Origin: Botryotinia globosa
Lineage: Eukaryota > Ascomycota > Leotiomycetes > Helotiales > Sclerotiniaceae
NCBI GenBank assembly: GCA_014898425.1
Contig: RCSZ01000001.1
Coordinates: forward strand, 3,286,001 to 3,350,000
Reading direction: 5' to 3'
DNA: 64,000 nt
Below are positions 48,991-61,072 of the stretch, piece after piece. A program made the translations under genes and the position numbers. The notes beneath the pieces were generated by a model. That model searched no databases and was not told where the DNA came from. It worked only from the letters and a program-made list of their open reading frames with translations. Within the stretch, counting starts at the first letter, position 1. Every line of letters starts with the position of its first letter.

Positions 48991-50129
48991 CTCGACAAGA
49001 CGTTGAAATGAACCTGAAGGTTGTTACGGAATGAAATGCCATGATGATAATGTGAGCAATCGCGATTAATTTTTGAACATGGGGGTGTTTCTGTCGTGAT
49101 AGCAGATGGTGGATGAGGTGCTCGGCTTATTAATTTTTGGGTGGGGTTGAACCACCAATAAGGTGCTAAGTCAAGCCGCCCTACATTGTCCTATCGGATT
49201 CTCACCTCTCTCTCTCACACACACACACACTCTCTCTCTCTCTTACATCGTGGCCTATTGCACCAAGATGAATTGGCAAGGCTTGCTTTCTGATATCCAT
49301 TTCAGAATTGGAAGAGAGTGAAAGGGTCAATATTGCTAGATGATCGTTCTCACCAGTTTGCCGATCACCACCAATTTTATACAGCATACGATGACCTCTC
49401 TTGCAATTCCGGCCAGTAAGTTGTCGATCTTGAACGTTTCATGCAACACCGCCATTTAACGCTTATCTGCTACAAGATGTCGGGATTGCCTTGCAGCTAT
49501 GTCATGAACTCCTTGCGGACAGGATCGAGATGTGTCAACTGGTTGGGGTATATCCTGTTGCTTATCAAGTCAATGAGTCTATTTCGGTTCAGCAGCATCT
49601 CAAGTGAGGGCAAATGGGTAAAGATTTATTCTTAAGGTCGAGGTCCTTCCTGATCTCACAAACCATCTGACTTGTCATTTACAGGTTCTTGGTGATGGTG
49701 TGAATCAGAATTGCTAATGATCGGGATTGAGCTTAGTGTGATGAGTGTATCATCACAAAAGAGCGATAATCCTGCTCTTCGAGGTCAGCATTGAGAAATT
49801 GTCTCAATCTTTGTCGTGGCTTAGGAAGCTCTCCTTATTCTCTCGAATGGGTTCGGCATGGTGCTATTGACAGGGAAGCCATGAGCCCTTTTTTAAGATG
49901 GGGACATGATTATTTGACTTGTAATACACATTCTTCGACTTGCAGAGTTTGTTTAACAAATCAAATGCGAGGAGTAAAAATATGTATCGACAGGTCTGAT
50001 ATTTGGAGAGATTCTGAAACGGCGGAAAGTGCTTACCAACTTCACACTGGTCTTGATCTCATTCTTGGAGTAAGACATACTTTTAAGCCTTTGAACTTCC
50101 TTCGTTCTCAAATCTTTTCATGGCATTCT
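48991..50129. other. intergenic with CT/CA microsatellite
   Basis: A ctctctctcacacacacac run lies at about 49206-49243. The open frames at 49441-49635 and 49791-50159 have no family signature. Confidence 0.4.
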
Positions 50130-50950
50130 TCATGCGAAAATGAAGCAGCTACCTCCTAATCCCGCTCCCAGATAAACACGATCAGTACTCTTTGGGAAAG
50201 CAGCTAATACACCCTCAAGATCTTCGGACTCCAAACTTCTAAATCCAGTAGTGCCAGTATCAATTTCTTCTGTGGCATTGATCAAAGGCGCGTAATCGTG
50301 GTTACTATTTCTGAAGGTGTTATTGTGTATACAGTAGTCTCTCTGAGTGCGAAATAATACTGCGCCAGGTAATGGGCTGGAAACGATAAGCGCCATTGAT
50401 TCGGGGATCTTTCTGGGCGTTATAGTTTTTTGGACCGAGAGAATATGTTACTAAGGATAAGTGATGTCGTTAGGTGGGCAGTGACATTGGTGATGGATGG
50501 TACCAAGCTTACCATTTGAGTCTCAAGACCGTGACCATGTAAAGGATCTGATATTCAATCCATTTGCCAATAGGAGCCTTAGGTGAGAAAGTACTAAAAT
50601 GATCATAACCAACCAAGCGATGACAGCTAATGGTATGGTGTAGCCCACCTTGTTGACTGTTGTAATAATAACAAATGTGTGAAACTAAGAATAGCTTTCT
50701 CGCCGATGGGACCTGAAGATATTGAGACTAAGACGCGAGCTACATTGATCGCCAGAAGATATATACCAATCTTTATTGGAGAAAGGCCCTTAAATACCAG
50801 GAAATATACCGCCATATAGCAGGAAGCAAGGTATGAGTTACTTATGATCAGCCCATTCACCATGCAACTCGTCCAAACGGTTCTCATGCGAGATATCGAC
50901 ATTGGGATCATGGCTCATCACATCGAACCAACTCGCCCTTGACATGTGCT
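50130..50950 (-). pseudogene. decayed MFS drug-transporter fragment (DHA14-like C-terminal half)
   Basis: Pieces in MFS order on the minus strand but in different frames. LVFKGLSPIKIGIYLLAINVA (helix 8 region, about 50810-50750) comes first. Then VGYTIPLAVIAWLVMIIL (about 50645) leads into FSTFSPKAPIGKWIEYQILY in a second frame (about 50595-50540). Last is a C-terminal block with IDTGTTGFRSL and LEGVLAAF...DRVY (about 50260-50150). The shift between frames around 50590 and a stop soon after argue for decay rather than introns. The N-terminal half was not found upstream. Confidence 0.65.
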
Positions 50951-51221
50951 CTCACTTCTATGTATTTTCCCGCAACGCTTAGAAAAGTTGTTGTATGTAT
51001 TGTGTTTGGATATAGACCGAGCTCTTGCCTTGCAAAAGATACTGTCACAAATGGTATGATATCGGAGAGTGCTACACCATTGAAGCAATATCGTCAAGCA
51101 ATAGGCACGCATGTCGAGAAATGAATCAAATTGCCCATGGTCTCCGCAGGATTGCATATAGACTGCCCCGTATATTTATGGAGCAGTGAAAAAGTGACCA
51201 TTTCGGCTGAGAGGAGTGTAT

Positions 51222-51496
51222 GTAATGTATCAAGACTTTCAGCCACGCACTGTATCTTGGGGACTGTCAGCAAGAGCACTTGCGCGTCAGCTCACAGCTC
51301 TGAATCTGGTGAGATTCCCGCCAAACAGATTGACTAATAGTTATAGATTGAATATTGGAGTGGAAGAGCTTCCAACCTGCTAACGTTGGAGAGAGAAGCA
51401 GAAATTGCGAAGTACGAGTTCAAAGCAAGTCATTGTCGGATTGACAACGTCATTAGAAAAGATCAGAGGGCCAATCGGCTTGACCCAAGACGAAGG
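51222..51496 (+). other. exon-like open stretch, unknown
   Basis: A frame from ATG 51222 to a donor-like site at about 51312, joined over a roughly 37-48-bp gap to 51349-51496. It reads as a charged helical sequence (LARQLTALNLIEYWSGRASN, then LEREAEIAKYEFKASHC) up to a good gtgagt donor. No continuation was found. It is a possible gene fragment of unknown family. Confidence 0.25.
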
Positions 51497-51836
51497 TGAG
51501 TTAGTTGATGGAAACTATCATCAGCCAAATTGATATATGGAGCCCCCTTTGATTAACTCTGGCGAAAACGAGAGTGATAGTCGGTAAACATCCAAATTAG
51601 CGCAACTTTATTTGTGGCATGTGACTGTTCACTGGTTATCAAATCACATCGCCTTTGACCTCCTGGATGAGTGCGTCAATGGCGGTAATGATACAGCACA
51701 GATTCTGATAATCTTATCTTGAAGTGATGATTTACCAGAGCTGGAAGTTGTACGAGCTTCTTAGATAAGTTGTTCGGGTCATGAATTTGAAGGGGGAAGC
51801 TTAGCCAACTATGCTTAGTCAGCAGAACCAACACTT

Positions 51837-52480
51837 TGTAAGAGTTCTGGCCCCTGCTCACTGCACCTCTGTGACAAATGTAACAAAATCCCTGCAAAAA
51901 TGAGGTTTTTCTATACAAATTATTATATTAAATAATTCATTCAAATCTTTATGTTTTCTTTTTTAAAAAATTGGAAATAATAAATAATTAGAATCAAAAT
52001 ATAAAAAATCATTTGAAATTTTTATTTTTATTTTTGTTGAATAGTTATATAATATTGAAATCGAATTTTTTTCAAAAATTCTAATATATAATGTTTTTTC
52101 TATACAAAATAAGCGAATTTTTATCAAAATTTAGAATTTTTAATTTTAACTTTTTCAAATTCTATTTCAAAAATTAGAAAAAAAAATCTATTTATTTTTT
52201 TATAAAATTTGATTAATTAAATAACATTTTTTTTAAAAAATCTAATTTTATATTTTATTATAAAAAATAGATTATAAAAAATAGATTATAAAAAATAGAT
52301 TATAAAAAATAGATTATAAAAAATAGATTATAAAAAATAGATTATAAAAAATAGATTATAAAAAATAGATTATAAAAAATAGATTATAAAAAATAAACTA
52401 GAATATAAAAAGTTGAATAATCCTATATTTTAATTGGAAAAGCGTTATATATGCGGTGAGCAGGGGCTAGAACTCTTACA
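51837..52480. mobile_element. 644-bp non-coding TIR element
   Basis: The ends are inverted copies: tgtaagagttctggcccctg at 51837 and its complement ending at 52480 agree at about 27 of the first 29 positions. The inside is extremely AT-rich and has no frame, and it contains the 14-bp tandem array. No clear target duplication is seen. It is probably a MITE or a decayed DNA transposon that has suffered C-to-T mutation. Confidence 0.7.
52257..52396. repeat. 14-bp tandem array, about ten copies
   Basis: The unit attataaaaaatag is repeated about ten times with practically no variation inside the TIR element. The perfect identity suggests a recent expansion by slippage. Confidence 0.9.
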
Positions 52481-54739
52481 TTTAAATTCACGATATAAAG
52501 TTTGAATACATCTCGAGATTGACCCGAGAAGAAGTTCTGTTTATATTTTGTAATATTCTGAGTTTTTGACATACGAATCTAATAATAATTCCTTTTAATA
52601 GCATCATCTCGAATCACCGCACTTTAACATAGGAATTTCATGACTAAAGCTCGAAATATGTTAATTAAATCTTGTCGATTAAACGCATTCAACGTGTTTC
52701 CCCATAATCAATCCAAGACAGCTCGTTTCACCAATGCGGTTTCCAACCTCGATGTACTGTTTATATTGGACCTTTCGGCCCTTTCAGTTTGAACTTTCTT
52801 CTCCAAGTACTGTATTCTTCTCGTGAATCTCATCCTTATTGGGATATATCTGGGGAAGAGAAGGGGAATACAGACTGCTCTAAGTGGGGCGAGCACCTTT
52901 AGGAAGTATGTCTGCTTTGATAATCATTGTCGTTCCTGCGTTGACTAAAGGATTAGTATATTTGCATTATCGTACCTGCCTATGCAACATACATGTCTAT
53001 CAAAAATTGAAGGGCTACCTGATGTTAATATTTGCCCGCGTTGCAACTTTTACTCGTGGGATTTCGTAATCTTACATTTCCTCTTCCGCGTTTATTCCTA
53101 CTGTTCTTCCCTAGGATTGGGTCTGAGGTTATTTTGATTCGGGGTCTTGAAATCCCATATCCTAGGCAACGGCAGCGGAATTCTTGATCAGCGCCAGTGA
53201 TAAGCAGTTTATCAAAACGTTTCGAGAAGATCGTCAGTATCTCTGAAGAGCGCTTATCACAGGCACTTACTCAGCCCCTCCGGCTGTCATCCATCGAATA
53301 CGTGATTTGTCCACTTGCTGAGATTGTCGACAATCTCGATATTAAACGCTCCACAGCCGATCAGTAACTTGCAGCTTGTTGAAACAAGGGGTTTGTCATG
53401 TTGGTGAGGGTCATCCAGGAAGACCACGCCTTACGAGGAACAAATCTCTGATGCTGCATGTATCTTCTTACTTTAGTCGGACTGTTGACACCAGTTTGAC
53501 ACCAGTTACCTATTCAAGTACTCGATGATTCATGGGATTCAAGAAGCTTCACGGAATGCATGCATGGTTAATTTAAGCATTTCAAACCTTGTTACACTCC
53601 AGCACTATTTATTTCAGGGCTCAGGCAGTAGCAGGCATAATCCCAACTACCGCCTTGGCACTTGCGTGTCCCTTTCGTTTCTATAATCAAAAATCTCGTG
53701 GGTCTCTAGAAACATCTTTATGGGACCTAAAATAGCAGTAACTTCTGTCAAACTAACCTTTAGATAAAACTGACATACATGACAGTTCCGTCGTCTCAAG
53801 CCAGCCTCAATCGATAGTCTGATAATAAAAAATCATGCCATCAGTTATTTCATCTCATTTCCTCCTCTAATCCCGCTAATCATGAAATGCTACCCTAGCG
53901 AGCCTATACATTGTCTTGTGGATCCTATCACTTAAATTACCTACAGATAAAACTTATCAAACAAATTACCTCGATAGCCAGTCGAGCCAGTCATTTGCTG
54001 GTATGCAATAACATGTTCATTTGTAGAACCTTGAAACCTTGAATTCTTTTCCAGCTGCCCTTCAAGCCCTTGAAACTAGGTACCTAGGTATACAACTTTA
54101 ATATATTCATTCACTGGTGCTCTCTCTGTACATGGGGATACTCATCTTTAGATGTCTGATAGGTAAATCTACTTTTTCTATCCGCTACTTTGACCAATCC
54201 TTCAAAACTTGGAGATATACGGCTCCACCGAGAGCGACCCCCTTTAGATGGATGTGCTCGATGAGCATAGTAATTAATGATTAACTTGGAGCACCTCGAG
54301 TTTTCCAATCATGAATGTTCTTTACTCTAATTTGATTATTCCCCATGGTTTAATTTACCATCTTGCACCAGTGCCAGCAACGACCAGGGACTATCAGACG
54401 CTTCGTCATCCTGTCCGAATTCATTCTCCATCGTCTCCACCTTTCTCCTATTCATTCAGCTATTTTCTCTCCCCATTTCCCACCTAGACCTTCGTCCGAC
54501 CTGTTCCATCAGTCTAGAATTCATTCTTTATTCCTCCCTCTTGTTTCGTTTCCTTACCACCTTCATTTTTAATCTTGCGTTCTTGCTCTGCAGTTGCATT
54601 GCACTGAATTATATACGACACGAGCGAGTATTTGTCGATTGGGTATCATTACGATAAGAATCGCTACATAGCATCTACAGGAAGTGATTACCGAAAACCA
54701 GGCGATAATCGCCATTAGAGCCCGAAGACAGCCCCAAAA
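52481..54739. other. long intergenic region
   Basis: About 2.2 kb without a supported gene. The final 300 bases are pyrimidine-rich, typical of a fungal promoter and leader for the glycosyltransferase gene. Confidence 0.4.
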
Positions 54740-56423
54740 ATGCCTCGGATGCCTGTGCACCGCTTCCTCGCTGTTGCGACGGTAGCATTTTTCCTCATTT
54801 TATCTTATTACCACGAGAACGTTTCCCAGGCCATCGTACCTGCATTTAAGGAAACGCCAAAAGAGGAGAATGTAGCACAACCAGAAAAGTCACAAGCAAC
54901 TGCAAAACAAGTTGCTCAAACTCATGAAACACAGCAGGCTCAAATTGCACCAGTGGAATTGAATATTACTGATGTTGACGACGCTGCGTTTTTACGAGAT
55001 GTATTGGCGAAGAACAATGTTGAGATGGAAATCAACTACGTGATGAGAACTATACGATATATCACAGATGCAAAGGAAAGACCGATGTTGACGAACACCA
55101 GCCAAGAATTGTTTCCCTCTGGGTGGAAGAAGATCAAGCTCTCAGATGTTGAGAGGCTACCAGCGGATACATTGGAGCCTTTGGAAATTCACGTCATGAA
55201 AACTCCACGACCTGACGAAATTGACGCTTCCGAGTTATTGTTTGGAGTTTCAACCACCTACAAGAGATTCAGTGACGATGTTGATGGGCCAGTCAAGGAA
55301 TGGGTACGATGGCTCACTGATGGAAATGGCACATCGAACGGAGCTGGACTTGTCTTGCAATTACACGATACCACCGAGGAGCAACTGCAAGCTGCTCAAA
55401 AATTGCTTACTGGTGTTGGAATTGATGCAACAGTCATACACTCGGATCCTTCTCTCGATATGCCGGGTAGATATGTTGATTTGGTACCAATTCTTTACAG
55501 CCATCCATCAAGATCAAGCAGAAAATACTTGTCGTTGATTGATGACGATACTTTCTTTCCCTCGCTTGGCGCATTGATGAAGGAATTGCACAGTTATGAT
55601 CCTAACGAGGAGTATTATATCGGTACTCTCACCGAGCGGGTGGATTTCATTATGCATGATCGAGTTCCCATGGTAAGAACTTTAAATCCTTCCTGTCAAT
55701 TGCCAACTAACGAACGAATTGTAGGCTTACGGTGGAGCTGGTGTTTTCATTACTGCTCCTCTCGCACACACTTTGATTGGACTCCCCTGTCTCGACGTGG
55801 ATCCTTCCACAGGCGAATATACAGAATCTGGGTTCCAGGGCGATCGACTCCTCTACCACTGTATCAAAAACCACACTTCCATTACTCTGAACTACCTCCC
55901 CAGACTTAATCAACTCGATCAATGGGGTGATCCATCCGGTTTCTATGAAGCTGGTCATCAACCTCTCTCCTTACATCATTACAAATCTTGGCATCACGCT
56001 ACTCCCGAGATATCTCACATCGTTGCAGATGCCTGTGGCGAAGCATGCGTTTTCCAGAGATTCGGTTTCGACGGAAAGGGATCGTCAAAATGGGTTCTCA
56101 CAAACGGATACTCTCTCGCTGAATATCCCACTGGTATTCATTGGGATATGTCGAAGATGGAGGGAACATTCGATCTCGGTGACTCAGATATGTGGGCTTC
56201 TGGAAAGGAAGATGTGCGATTAGCTTTTGCTTATGGTGCTCTTCGTGAGGGGTTGAGTCACACGGGCAAGAAGCGAGCGTGGGAGGCGCTTGGAGGAAGA
56301 AAAAGAGCGGACGGTGTGGTGGATATGGTTTATGTCAAGAGGAGGGGTGACCATAGGTGGATTGGTCAACATGAAAATGAAGAAGATAGGGAAAACGTCG
56401 TGGTTTTGAGATTCATGCCATGA
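54740..56423 (+). CDS. Fringe-like type II membrane glycosyltransferase
   Basis: Two exons, 54740-55672 and 55725-56423, with a 52-bp intron, give 543 residues. A short cytosolic tail and signal anchor (residues about 6-23, FLAVATVAFFLILSYY) indicate a Golgi-type type II protein. A Gln/Ala/Glu-rich stem follows. The catalytic part has a DxD-type motif in SLIDDDTFFPS (DDD at 268-270), YYIGTLTE, and, after splicing, AYGGAGVFITAPL and a GDRLLYHC segment. This pattern matches the fungal DUF604/Fringe-like group related to GT31. It probably adds a sugar to secreted proteins or glycans; donor and acceptor are unknown. The gene is intact. Confidence 0.85.
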
Positions 56424-56904
56424 GCTGTGTCTGCTTCTATTCTAGGAGAGGGGCTATTTGCGGTCTTCTCTATTTCAAATCTTTCTGGATATAGATTTGC
56501 TGGATTTAAGGGGTGTATATATTCGTGTGTCAGCAGACAGTTACATAGGGGTTTGTTACATATGGGCGTTTTTGGATAAAAGGGATACGGGTCATTTGCG
56601 CATCGAATGCCAGTAGATTCTGGCGGGCGTTTTGGATAGATTTTTTGAACAGAGATGAGGATGGCGAAGAGTATCCATCTGATTGAATCGGATATATGTG
56701 TATATGGCTGGAGATCTACGGTGGACATTTATGGATGAGATGAATTTGTAGCAAAAATACCCTTGCGCATGATGCAATATTTTTTGACTTTGGAGCTATG
56801 GGCATTAGTGTGCTTGGTGATTTTGTCTGTGGGTTTGCAATTTTTTATACTTTTCTTTTGTGGTGATTGGAATTCTTTTTTTATATCTGTTGATTGTTTG
56901 GATA
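56424..56904. other. 3' flank, no gene recognised
   Basis: Downstream region of the glycosyltransferase gene with no conserved frame. Confidence 0.4.
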
Positions 56905-57025
56905 CTCGTGCGGCCAGAAAGTATGCAACTCCGACGCTAGATGCACATACCACAAGATGGTAAACTACAAGAGGACTAACCTGGTTTTCATAGCTCCGGA
57001 GTTGCATACTTTCTGGCCGCACGAG
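56905..57025. mobile_element. 121-bp Tc1/mariner-type MITE
   Basis: Perfect 29-bp terminal inverted repeats (56905-56933 and 56997-57025, beginning ctcgtgcggccagaaagtat) with a TA dinucleotide at each border (56903-56904 and 57026-57027). This is the target-site duplication expected for Tc1/mariner or pogo/Fot1 transposases. The interior of 63 bp is non-coding. The perfect arms suggest a recent insertion mobilised by an autonomous relative elsewhere in the genome. Confidence 0.85.
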
Positions 57026-57027
57026 TA

Positions 57028-57595
57028 GTTCCGAGCAAGATACTGGGTAATGATGTTGTGGAGAAAATTCGAGTGTTGGGGTTATATGGACAGTTTAATC
57101 TAGTGGTGATTATTCCTGCTATGGATTAGTTATTCAAGTGAGATATCTCTTCCCATAACATTCTTATTCCTCGTAGCAAAATTCATGAGTTCGGAGAATG
57201 AGCATTGAGTTTGTTGAATATACCAATGGATTGTATGTGGTAAGTAAGATGGAGAGCGTCCAAATCTCGACCGATGCAATTACAAAGACAATCCTGGCTC
57301 CAAGATCGATTCAAGCACTCATTTCACGCGAGTCTACGAGCAAGTAATTACGGTGCATATTGTGTTCCTGCAGTCGATTCGGGTGGCTGCACTACGTGGA
57401 CGAGGGTCGATTTTGTGATTGTCATGAGAATGGAAGAGGGTATTGGAGGTCTAATAAAAAACTTTTCAGTCTGAGGTTCGACCCGCAAGAAAAGGGATGG
57501 TCACTAGAGCAAACTTTCAAGGCTATTATTAACCAACTACTTTCGCTTAATTGCCATTGCTCCCGCTACTTAGTGAACCAAGCCCCCCAGTTAAA
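57028..57595. other. intergenic, no gene recognised
   Basis: Spacer to the convergent end of the next minus-strand gene. Confidence 0.4.
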
Positions 57596-58521
57596 CTAGC
57601 TATCGAGCGGTTCATCATTCGCAAACGCTTTTAACGCCCCGATTGATCTACGAAGTGTATCTAGCAACTTTTTCCTATCTTCCAACTCCGTTCCCAGCTT
57701 GTGCTTTTCTTCTCGCAATACATGGGTTCTGGCGATTTCAGCAGTGAACTTTGCTTGTAAATTTTTGCGATTCTTGACCTCGACACTTAAATTTTGATTC
57801 GCTTCGTCCAGTTGACTCTGAAGATTTCGCCTTGCAGCTGTCAGTGTATTGGTTTCGGCCTCTCGTTTGTTGCTTTCTGATTCAAGCTGCTCTTTCTCGT
57901 GTATCGCTCTTTGGACGTGTTTGCCTTGCTCGGTCATCTCTGTTTGCAACAACTCTGCTTCTGAGGTTTTCTTCTCAGCCCTGGCCTGTTCATCACGAAG
58001 CAGGTCTTTCAAACGCCTATTGGCCCTTTGCAGCTCCGAAATATCAGCTTTTTTGTCTTCGAGTTCACGCTCCAAATTGGGGCCTTGCGATTTTGACTTT
58101 CTTCTACTATTTTTTCTCCTCCACTTCTTAATCGACTTTCCCAACCTCTTAATTTCAGCTTCTTGATCTTTGACCTTAGGTTCTAAAGCAGAGATCTTCT
58201 CTTTCAAATTCTCTACCTTCTTCTTTAGCGTTTCAACAATTTTGTCGGTTTCTTCGTTGGCGACGTGACGTCTCCGCATCGCTTCGTCAATATCGTCTGT
58301 CTTTTTCTCCTTTTCTGTCGCGCTTTCCTTAGAGACTTTACCGTGTCAGCATAGTAACATAAATTAAATCCGTGATACGTACGATTAGGAACTTGTGTAC
58401 TCCGAGGCGGTGAGCCATAATCTAGATCTGGAAAATCCGCTTGATTTCGTGAATATTCACCATCGAGATCATTTCTGGATGTTCGTTTGAGACAACTTTT
58501 CTCCCGGTTCGAAGAAGACAT
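57596..58521 (-). CDS. coiled-coil protein, unknown function
   Basis: Two exons, 58521-58383 and 58335-57596, with a 47-bp intron, give 292 residues. After a Ser/Arg-rich N-terminus of about 45 residues, almost the whole protein is a continuous charged heptad coiled coil (VETLKKKVENLKEKISALE onward). It carries a basic KKWRRKNSRRKSK patch that could act as a nuclear signal. No enzymatic motif is present. Two further small coiled-coil genes follow within 3 kb. I cannot assign a family; such low-complexity helices find unrelated matches easily. Confidence 0.75.
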
Positions 58522-59121
58522 ACTTGGTAGTCGTGAAATCGAAGGGTAGAAATATCTGGGGATCTGAAGGGATAAATCAAATCTGGTATTAGAGTATATA
58601 TACCACTTGACTCAAAAATGAAAGAACAATATGATAATCTAATTTAATGCTTCTAGCGTGTTAGGAATAGAGAGTTCGAAATAAAAATATGCATCTGCAT
58701 CAATTAGTGACAAGCCGCAGCATTCTGGGAAGAGCGATGTCCAACCAGTGGGTGCATGAATTGACCGGACACTTCTCGACTTTCGAAATCTTGAAAGAAG
58801 TCATTCTTTCGATTGTTTGATGCTAGAATTCCATTTGCATTGTTATACCTCTAATGAAAACCTGTAACAGTTCCTAAGATGTACGAATTGGTGTATCAAG
58901 AGATGTCCACAAGTCAATTTTTTGTAGTGTCCTGTCAGTTCATGCATCCATTGGTAGACTGAAAATGTGAAAAGCAAGCACGTAAGTCTTGGGCAACATA
59001 GCCGTAGAAGTAGTCGCGCATCACTAAATACCATTATCAAAGGAACAACTTCATTTTCAATAGACCAAAAACCCATCATTTTCATGCATTAGTAGTTTGA
59101 ACAGCAATGCATCATCGCATC
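58522..59121. other. intergenic, no gene recognised
   Basis: Upstream region of the first coiled-coil gene. No frame is supported. Confidence 0.4.
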
Positions 59122-59992
59122 TCATGATTCAGCATCCCCCTCGCTCAACATCCTTCGCATCTGCGTTCTCCAATCTTCAAGCTTCTTTAACTTTTCAGAT
59201 TGCATCTTCATCCTTGATTCTAGCTTCGAATTCGTTAAACCAAGCTTTGCATTCTGATCTTTCTGCCGCCTCAATCTATCAGTCACCCCTCTCGCCCTTG
59301 CAATTTCATCATCGCGTGCCCTGATATCTTTTTTGAGATACCTGATTTCTTCAGTAAATGCTGCTGCCGATTCTTTCGATTCCGTCTCGGCGACCCGTAG
59401 CTTGGCGCGGAGCTCTGTTGTCGAGTCTCGGTAAGCGACAGCATTTTTCTTGACAGATGCCAGAAATCTTTTGCATTCGGTTATTGTACCCAATAGTGCG
59501 TTGAGTTGTGTAGTTTCGTCTGGATGAACTAATTAGCCTTTTCCCGGGGATGATGAAGCGAGGTACTACTTTCTAGAACATACCGTCTTCTGAAATGTCT
59601 GATAAGTCATCCTGTTTCTTTGCAAAGGCTTTAAAGTGATCCGTAATTGACTCGAATTCATCAGTGAGAGAAGACGAAGGTGGATTTGGCTGCACATGAA
59701 TATCGTTCTTAGCCGATATAACCACCTTTGGGCCAGTCAAGATTAGAGCTGAGTTGCATATACCTAGTAGTTAGATTAATTGTTTTCTCACATAAGTTTT
59801 CGAATGCACTTCTGAGCTCCTACATTCGCTAGTATCCTGATTAATTTCATCGAGACGCATTCTTGCTCTATCGCCCCCTGCTTCCGTTGCCTTTGATCTC
59901 TTCCTTTTTGGAGAAACTAGACCATGATATCTATTTTGCTCCAGGTTCGACTCAGGAAGTGAATTTCTGGATTCTTGCATAATATTGTCCAT
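59122..59992 (-). CDS. coiled-coil protein with basic N-terminus, unknown function
   Basis: A three-exon model, 59992-59824, 59763-59584 and 59528-59122, with introns of 60 and 55 bp, gives 251 residues. The first intron has an alternative acceptor near 59749. The N-terminus contains a bipartite-looking basic signal (SPKRKRSK). The middle is acidic (DDLSDISED). The last 130 residues form a charged coiled coil (ELRAKLRVAETESKESAAAF, then RDDEIARARGVTDRLRRQKD). Its general plan, a basic head followed by a coiled coil, resembles both neighbours. Confidence 0.65.
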
Positions 59993-60659
59993 TGCTGGAG
60001 TAGGTAATAGCAGAAATAGGAGTTGCTATAATCCCTCAAAAAGTAAGGAGGAGGCTTTAGATCTTGACTTTGAATGTAAACACAATTTTGGCGCTACACT
60101 TTTATTCGGTGGAAAATTTAACCTGCAAGCCTTCGAAACTTATATTCATTGATTGTAGTGAGGCTACCTAGCTAATATCGGTTGATACCGCTACTTCTCC
60201 CGATTGATCAATGTGCGCAATTTGAAAGCCTTCAGACTTCAGACTTCTCGGCAATCCGCATAGAATTACGGCAGGATTGGTTGAATAATACGTTCGGATC
60301 TCTTTGCAAACTTCCCCGTTATTGATAGCCAACAGAATTGTTGGGGAGTAGATGATATCACCTATCAGAAAAAGAATCACTTTTGATTTGATCCCATCTG
60401 TGTAACATACAAACGCCTGCTTCTCATCTGACTTGATACTTTTGTTTGCCTCTTCTTGAGTATTACGACTTGTAGACTGTGTATAGCATAGCTTTTATCG
60501 AACCTCCTAGCATGCAAAAGGGCTGGGACTCGTTGAAAACAGTCGGAAATATGGTGAATCTTATCTCAGGCTGTCAGCAATGCTCCGTGGTTATAACATC
60601 TCGTGTAGAAATCTTTGCTAAATCCAAAACTGAAACCATTCATTACCTCGAAAGATAAA
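59993..60659. other. intergenic, probable bidirectional promoter
   Basis: Lies between the divergent starts of two coiled-coil genes. The open frame at 60168-60380 has no recognised family. Confidence 0.4.
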
Positions 60660-61072
60660 ATGGTAGATTCAAGGACCAATAGTGAGTACATACAAATTCC
60701 ATGAATCACTCATCATTGATAACTAGATTTAACATTCTTCAAGGTAGGAAAAGAGGAAGAACTGATGTTTCAGAGCAAGGTGATGTTGACGACGATGTTG
60801 ACGACGATGTTGACAACGCAATGACATTCATAAGAAAGATCTTGCTGGCCAAATCGTTAGAGATTAAGAGACTCAAAGCACGATTTGAACAAATGAGCTC
60901 GGAGTCCAGTGCAGCTATGTCAAGATTCCAGCAACTATTCGATGACAATCCAGCCCTGGAGAAAGAGAACAAACATCAAGCCGAAAAAATTGAGAATTAT
61001 CGATCCCAGTTATCAAACATCAGAAGGGGAATGGAGTATTCAAGCTCTTTGGCGAAAATGATATCTGATTGA
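60660..61072 (+). CDS. small coiled-coil protein with Asp/Val repeat
   Basis: Two exons, 60660-60681 and 60744-61072, with a 62-bp intron, give 116 residues. The start MVDSRTN is joined to SRKRGRTD, a basic patch. A DVDDDVDDDVD repeat encoded by a short tandem DNA repeat (about 60782-60815) follows. The remainder is a coiled coil (KSLEIKRLKARFEQMSSESS onward). It is similar in plan to the two genes to its left. Using the ATG at 60701 instead would give a slightly longer unspliced form. Confidence 0.6.

Noticed and set aside
49791..50159. A 122-codon plus-strand gene
   Set aside because: No recognisable family; its end overlaps the antisense MFS relic, whose MFS similarity explains that part better.
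51837..52480. LTR retrotransposon
   Set aside because: The ends are inverted, not direct, repeats, and the element is too short.
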